The translations under genes were made by a program, and so were the position numbers. From assembly GCA_022796795.1 (NCBI GenBank), contig JAAWJI010000012.1:18325-82324 (forward strand): a stretch of 64,000 nucleotides of DNA, given 5' to 3'. Position 1 is the first letter of the stretch. The number at the start of each line of letters is the position of its first letter. Source of the stretch: Lachnospiraceae bacterium. GTDB taxonomy: Bacteria > Bacillota > Clostridia > Lachnospirales > Lachnospiraceae. Positions 60,390 through 64,000 of this stretch are shown one piece after another. The notes under the pieces were generated by a model. The model searched no databases and was not told the origin of the DNA. It saw only the letters and a list, made by a program, of their open reading frames with translations.

Positions 60390-61324
60390 AGAGCAGTGGA
60401 GGCCATTTAAAATTAGGCAAATATTTTAATCAAATCAGTATTTTATGTATTATTTTAATCTTGGCAATTCTGTTTACCATATTAAACGCGGCGTTTATCA
60501 CGCCGGACAATCTGATGAATATTGTCCGCCAGGCGTCGGTAAACATTATCATGGCTATGGGCGTGACCTTTGTGATGGTGTCCGGGGAAATTGATATGTC
60601 CATTGGCGGTGTGGCATGCCTGTCAGGGATCTCGGCGGCCCTGATGCTGAAAAGCGGCATGAGCATGGCCCTGGTGATCCCCCTGGTACTCTGCATTGGT
60701 CTGGCAGTGGGCCTGGTAAACGGCTTTGTGGTAACCAGATTTAAGCTGCCTTCCATGATAGTTACCCTGGCAATGATGAATATTACAAACGGCACGGCCA
60801 GCCTTCTCACCAGCGGTACAGCTGTCTACGGATTACCGGAGGGGTTTTCCTTTCTGGGAAGAGGCTATGTGGGGATATTCCCCTTTCAGGTTGTGGTGAT
60901 GGCTCTGATCGTGGCGTCTGCCTGGATCATCTTGTCCAAATGCCTCTTTGGCCGCTATGCCTATGCCATCGGCGGCAATGAGACGGTTACACGGCTGGCT
61001 GGTGTGAAGGTGGTTCATTTTAAAATTGCCTACTTTATGATTTGCAGCGTGCTGGCCAGCCTGGCGGGCATGATACTCACCAGCCGCCTGATGGCGGGAC
61101 AGCCAAGCTTAGCGGGAAATTCCATGATGGATATTATGACGGCAGTAGTCATCGGAGGCGCCATGGGCAGCGGAGGCGGAGTGGTGGGAAGCCTTCTTGG
61201 AGCCCTTCTGCTCACCATTGTGGCCAACGGCCTTACCATCAACGGCATCAATTCCTTCTGGCAGATGATTATCACGGCAGTGATCCTGCTGATGGTCATT
61301 ATTGTCAGAAAAATAAAGAAATAG
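60386..61324 (+). CDS. Sugar ABC transporter permease (RbsC type)
   Basis: 312 residues, 8 to 10 hydrophobic segments; GEIDMSIGGVACLSGISA, GLVNGFVVTRFKLPSMIVTL and VIGGAMGSGGGVVGSLLGAL are family hallmarks. The gene is intact, but its binding protein and ATPase are truncated, so the transporter works only if partners are supplied from elsewhere. It lies 15 bases before the GH29 gene. Confidence 0.9.
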   Translation: MKSSGGHLKLGKYFNQISILCIILILAILFTILNAAFITPDNLMNIVRQASVNIIMAMGVTFVMVSGEIDMSIGGVACLSGISAALMLKSGMSMALVIPLVLCIGLAVGLVNGFVVTRFKLPSMIVTLAMMNITNGTASLLTSGTAVYGLPEGFSFLGRGYVGIFPFQVVVMALIVASAWIILSKCLFGRYAYAIGGNETVTRLAGVKVVHFKIAYFMICSVLASLAGMILTSRLMAGQPSLAGNSMMDIMTAVVIGGAMGSGGGVVGSLLGALLLTIVANGLTINGINSFWQMIITAVILLMVIIVRKIKK

Positions 61325-61339
61325 AAAGGGGAGAACTCT

Positions 61340-62770
61340 ATGAAATTTGAACCGACCTTGGAATCTGTAAGTCAGCATAAAATACCGGCCTGGTATGACG
61401 ATGCCAAATTGGGGATTTTTATTCACTGGTCCCTGTTCTTCGTTCCGGCCTATGCGTCTATTGACGGAAGGGATATTATGTCCATGAATAAAGAAGGCGG
61501 CATGAGCTATATGATGCAGCGCAACCCCTACGCGGAGTGGTATTTGAATACCCTGCGTATTGAGGGATCTCCTACTAAAGCATACCATGAGCAGAAATAC
61601 GGAAAGGATTTCTCCTATTTTTCATTCCAGAAGGAATTTGAGGAGCGCTCCCAAAAAGCGGATTTTAACGAGTGGGCCAAATTTTTTGCGGAATGTGGTG
61701 CAAAATACTCGGTTCTGGTAACCAAGCATCATGACGGATACTGCCTGTGGCCCAGCAAATATAAGAATCCCTTTGACTCCGCCTATCAGTGCCCCAGAGA
61801 CCTGGTGGGCCAGTGGAGCCAGGCCATACGCTCCCAGGGAATGAAGGTAGGCCTGTACTATTCGGGGATTCTTGACTGGACCTTTAAGGAATATCCTCTG
61901 GACGGAGAAAAGGGTTTTCTCAAACACTCCATTGCTTCCAGGCAGTATGCAAAATACGCCACCAACCATATTTATGAGCTGATAGAGCGTTACCAGCCCT
62001 CCATACTTTGGAATGATATCGGTTATCCTGGCGGTGTGAACCTGAATCAAATATTTGCGGATTACTACAATGCAATTCCCGAGGGTGTGGTCAATAACCG
62101 CTGGTCCCAGACAGAGCTGCCGGAAGGTCTCTCCGGGGAAGAGCTGGACCGGATTGTGGAGAAGCAGGGAGGATTAACTCCGGAGATGAATTTATTTGGA
62201 AGCAGGACCCACTATGATTTTGCCACACCAGAATACATGGCGGTGGATGCCATTCAGGAAAAGAAGTTTGAATCCACCCGGGGCGTGGGATTATCCTTTG
62301 GCTTTAACCAGAATGAGACGGAGAAGGAAATGCTTTCCTCTGAAGAATTGATACATATGTTTGTGGATATTGTGAGTAAAAACGGAAACCTGCTCATCGA
62401 CGTGGGCCCCACTGCAGACGGCGTGATTCCGGAAATGCAGAGAAAGCCTCTGCGGGCTTTGGGACAATGGCTCCATCTCAACGGGGAGGCAATCTTTGGT
62501 ACCCGTCCCTGGGAGCGCCCGTCCTCAAAGACGCAAAAGGGACAGGAGGTGCGCTATACCTCCCGGGGAGACGCTCTGTATGCCACCATATTGGACTCCC
62601 ATGTGGATAGGGAAGTGGTAATCCGGGATTTGCATATTCCGGACAGCGCCAGGATCAACCTGCTGGGCTTTGCAGGGGAAGTGTCCCATACCACAGATGC
62701 CGGTAATCTGAAACTTGTATTGCCAAAAGAGGATAAAGGACAGCTGGCCTATACGCTGCGTATAGTTTAG
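61340..62770 (+). CDS. Glycoside hydrolase family 29 alpha-L-fucosidase
   Basis: 476 residues without a signal peptide; cytoplasmic. GH29 landmarks are WYDDAKLGIFIHWSLFFVPA, AKYSVLVTKHHDGYCLWPS, MKVGLYYSGILDW and the nucleophile Asp226 in ILWNDIGYP; NLLIDVGPTADGVIPE marks the barrel end. GAAAGGGGAG precedes the ATG. It is the last gene after the decayed sugar importer, which probably once carried fucosylated sugars. A strong terminator follows. Confidence 0.92.
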   Translation: MKFEPTLESVSQHKIPAWYDDAKLGIFIHWSLFFVPAYASIDGRDIMSMNKEGGMSYMMQRNPYAEWYLNTLRIEGSPTKAYHEQKYGKDFSYFSFQKEFEERSQKADFNEWAKFFAECGAKYSVLVTKHHDGYCLWPSKYKNPFDSAYQCPRDLVGQWSQAIRSQGMKVGLYYSGILDWTFKEYPLDGEKGFLKHSIASRQYAKYATNHIYELIERYQPSILWNDIGYPGGVNLNQIFADYYNAIPEGVVNNRWSQTELPEGLSGEELDRIVEKQGGLTPEMNLFGSRTHYDFATPEYMAVDAIQEKKFESTRGVGLSFGFNQNETEKEMLSSEELIHMFVDIVSKNGNLLIDVGPTADGVIPEMQRKPLRALGQWLHLNGEAIFGTRPWERPSSKTQKGQEVRYTSRGDALYATILDSHVDREVVIRDLHIPDSARINLLGFAGEVSHTTDAGNLKLVLPKEDKGQLAYTLRIV

Positions 62771-62872
62771 AGTAGTGAGGAGGAAAAGGCAGCGCATGGG
62801 CGCGGGATGCGGGAAAACATTTTTTGAGAATGCATGAAAAAAACAGGCATCAGAAATCTTAGGGGATAAGGG

Positions 62873-62902
62873 GACGGCAGGGAAATTTCCTGCCGTCTTT
62901 TT
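62873..62902 (+). terminator. Rho-independent terminator
   Basis: GACGGCAGG (62873-62881) pairs perfectly with CCTGCCGTC (62889-62897), followed by TTTTTA. It ends the GH29 unit. Confidence 0.9.
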
Positions 62903-63132
62903 ATACGGGTGAGTCGGCGAAGAAAAACAAGAAAGAAACCACTTGGAGCAGTAGACAAAAATCAAAGCAAACCAGCGAACCCCTTATGGAACTGCGCCGG
63001 GGGAAGGAAGCAATGAAAAGCCCCTTTAGAGGCAGCTGTGGATGTGGTTTTGACGGATTTCCTGTCTTGGTGCGCCGTCTATGCAACAGCGATTGTCCAA
63101 TTTCCTGTTGCCTATCATCTGCAAACGGAAAG
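62903..63132. other. Intergenic stretch without recognised genes
   Basis: Between the GH29 terminator and the stop of the GNAT gene I see short open frames in several frames but none with a ribosome site or a recognisable motif; a decayed gene cannot be excluded. Confidence 0.4.
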
Positions 63133-63879
63133 TCACTTTTCTAATAATTTCAAAAACCGCTTGTCATTCATTTGCTCATTTGTAATATAGTTACCATCTA
63201 AAAATAATGCATAAGTAGTAATAGGCGTTGGAGCGTTTTGTGCGTCCTCTTTGTTCTGTAAGTGAACCGACTTGAACGGTATAGATTTTTCTCTTGCAAT
63301 GTTTTCAATTACGGGAACATATTTTGCATTAAACGGACACTGACTGGTGTAATACAGAACATATCCCATTTCATCAATATGAGGGTGTTTTGCACATTCT
63401 TTCAATTTTGGCAATTGAGCATTTTCCGTAAAAGATAAATGCCATAACTGAATCCCATTATCCGCCTCATCACTGATGGTAAACCCTTTGTATTTTAGGA
63501 ATTTAGGGTCTGCCAGAAATGGTTTTTTCTTTGCTGCTGATAATATACATAATCCCTTTTTTCCTTTGCTTTTGCTATCCTCGATGCAAGCATTCAGTAG
63601 TTCTGCCCCATAACCATGTCCTTTGAGAGAACCTGCTACCCATAAACAGTCAATATACATATAGCTATCTGCGACAATGGGATTCCATGCATTTTCAGCG
63701 GGAATATATTCAATAAAACACTTCCCCCGTTGTTCGCTTTTTAAGAAAACTAAACCATCTTTAAAACGTTCTTTTAACCAATCTTTTTTTGATGACGCCT
63801 GGATATCTTTGTTGTTTGAAATTGCACAACATATATGTTCTTTTTCGATATTCTCCTTTGTTACTCTAATATATTCCAT
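63133..63879 (-). CDS. GNAT acetyltransferase with YoaP-like C-terminal domain
   Basis: 248 residues from the ATG at 63877-63879 (GGAGGTG upstream). Residues about 1-150 form a GNAT N-acetyltransferase fold; the acetyl-CoA loop is LWVAGSLKGHGYGAELLNAC. The C-terminal part matches the YoaP-like thioredoxin-fold domain (MGYVLYYTSQCPFNAKYVPV ... TPITTYALFLDGNYIT) with a lone Cys in CPF. The substrate of such GNAT-YoaP fusions is unknown. The gene is more A+T-rich than its neighbours, which suggests a separate origin. Confidence 0.88.
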   Translation of the reverse strand: MEYIRVTKENIEKEHICCAISNNKDIQASSKKDWLKERFKDGLVFLKSEQRGKCFIEYIPAENAWNPIVADSYMYIDCLWVAGSLKGHGYGAELLNACIEDSKSKGKKGLCILSAAKKKPFLADPKFLKYKGFTISDEADNGIQLWHLSFTENAQLPKLKECAKHPHIDEMGYVLYYTSQCPFNAKYVPVIENIAREKSIPFKSVHLQNKEDAQNAPTPITTYALFLDGNYITNEQMNDKRFLKLLEK

Positions 63880-64000
63880 AAGCACACCTCCGTAAATTCC
63901 CATTGAACCAAATCGCTGCGCGATGGCCTGCCAAGGCTGTGGCGCAGTTTTCTTTTTCTAAAAAAGCAGTGACAAGAATGTCCCAAGATAGTATTGTTTA

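Overview
The window is about half G+C and reads like a gut Clostridia chromosome, most likely Lachnospiraceae. The grounds are AGGAGG-type ribosome sites on almost every gene, lipoproteins with LAGC/IGGC lipoboxes, YesM/YesN and LacI/AraC regulators beside sugar-uptake operons, cytoplasmic glycosidases, TRAP and Rbs/Dpp-type importers, and no rRNA or tRNA genes. I cannot name the species.

Layout. 1-12.4 kb is a uronate/carbohydrate region: a LacI regulator (cut by the window edge) divergent from uxaA-uxaB (altronate dehydratase, tagaturonate reductase), a small YcxB-like membrane protein and two URO-D/MtaA-type methyltransferase-like genes; then a second LacI regulator, a complete TRAP transporter (dctPQM), an esterase and a cupin-like protein. 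12.4-20.3 kb holds a structured leader and an ammonium transporter fused to a PII domain, a small acidic membrane protein, rlmD, a GH94 phosphorylase stub beside phosphohexomutase, and a DUF362 protein behind a MerR-type promoter. 20.5-30.4 kb holds a third URO-D gene, an SGNH hydrolase, an Rbs-type sugar ABC importer with L-rhamnose mutarotase, a fourth URO-D gene split by a -1 frameshift, and an AraC regulator. 30.5-35.3 kb is an accessory island: a PIN-toxin remnant, an overlapping AAA ATPase plus PD-(D/E)xK nuclease pair, a lipoprotein, a small Cys-rich protein, and a VapD (Cas2-like) gene with a partner. 35.4-38.5 kb has a decayed GH31 gene and a small helix-turn-helix cluster. 38.5-51.1 kb is a sensor/regulator pair (YesMN) divergent from a Dpp-type importer whose operon continues into a GH78 alpha-L-rhamnosidase and a fifth URO-D gene. 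51.5-55.6 kb holds an Agr-like LytTR/GHKL two-component pair convergent with a small membrane peptide plus ABC exporter operon. 55.7-62.8 kb mixes chimeric gene remnants (integrase, alcohol dehydrogenase, IspD, RelE, sugar-binding protein, RbsA) with an intact AAA/PDDEXK_9 gene, an intact sugar permease and a GH29 fucosidase. The window ends with a GNAT-YoaP protein.

Two themes stand out. First, five divergent URO-D-superfamily genes sit in or beside sugar operons and none has a corrinoid protein nearby, which suggests an unassigned role in glycan or methyl-sugar metabolism. Second, there is much gene decay: deletions that look microhomology-mediated, chimeric remnants, and three -1 frameshifts that all fall in A/T homopolymers of 6-7 bases. 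The frameshifts may be sequencing errors, phase variation or programmed frameshifts. The most defence-like candidate is the ATPase-nuclease pair at 30913-32672.
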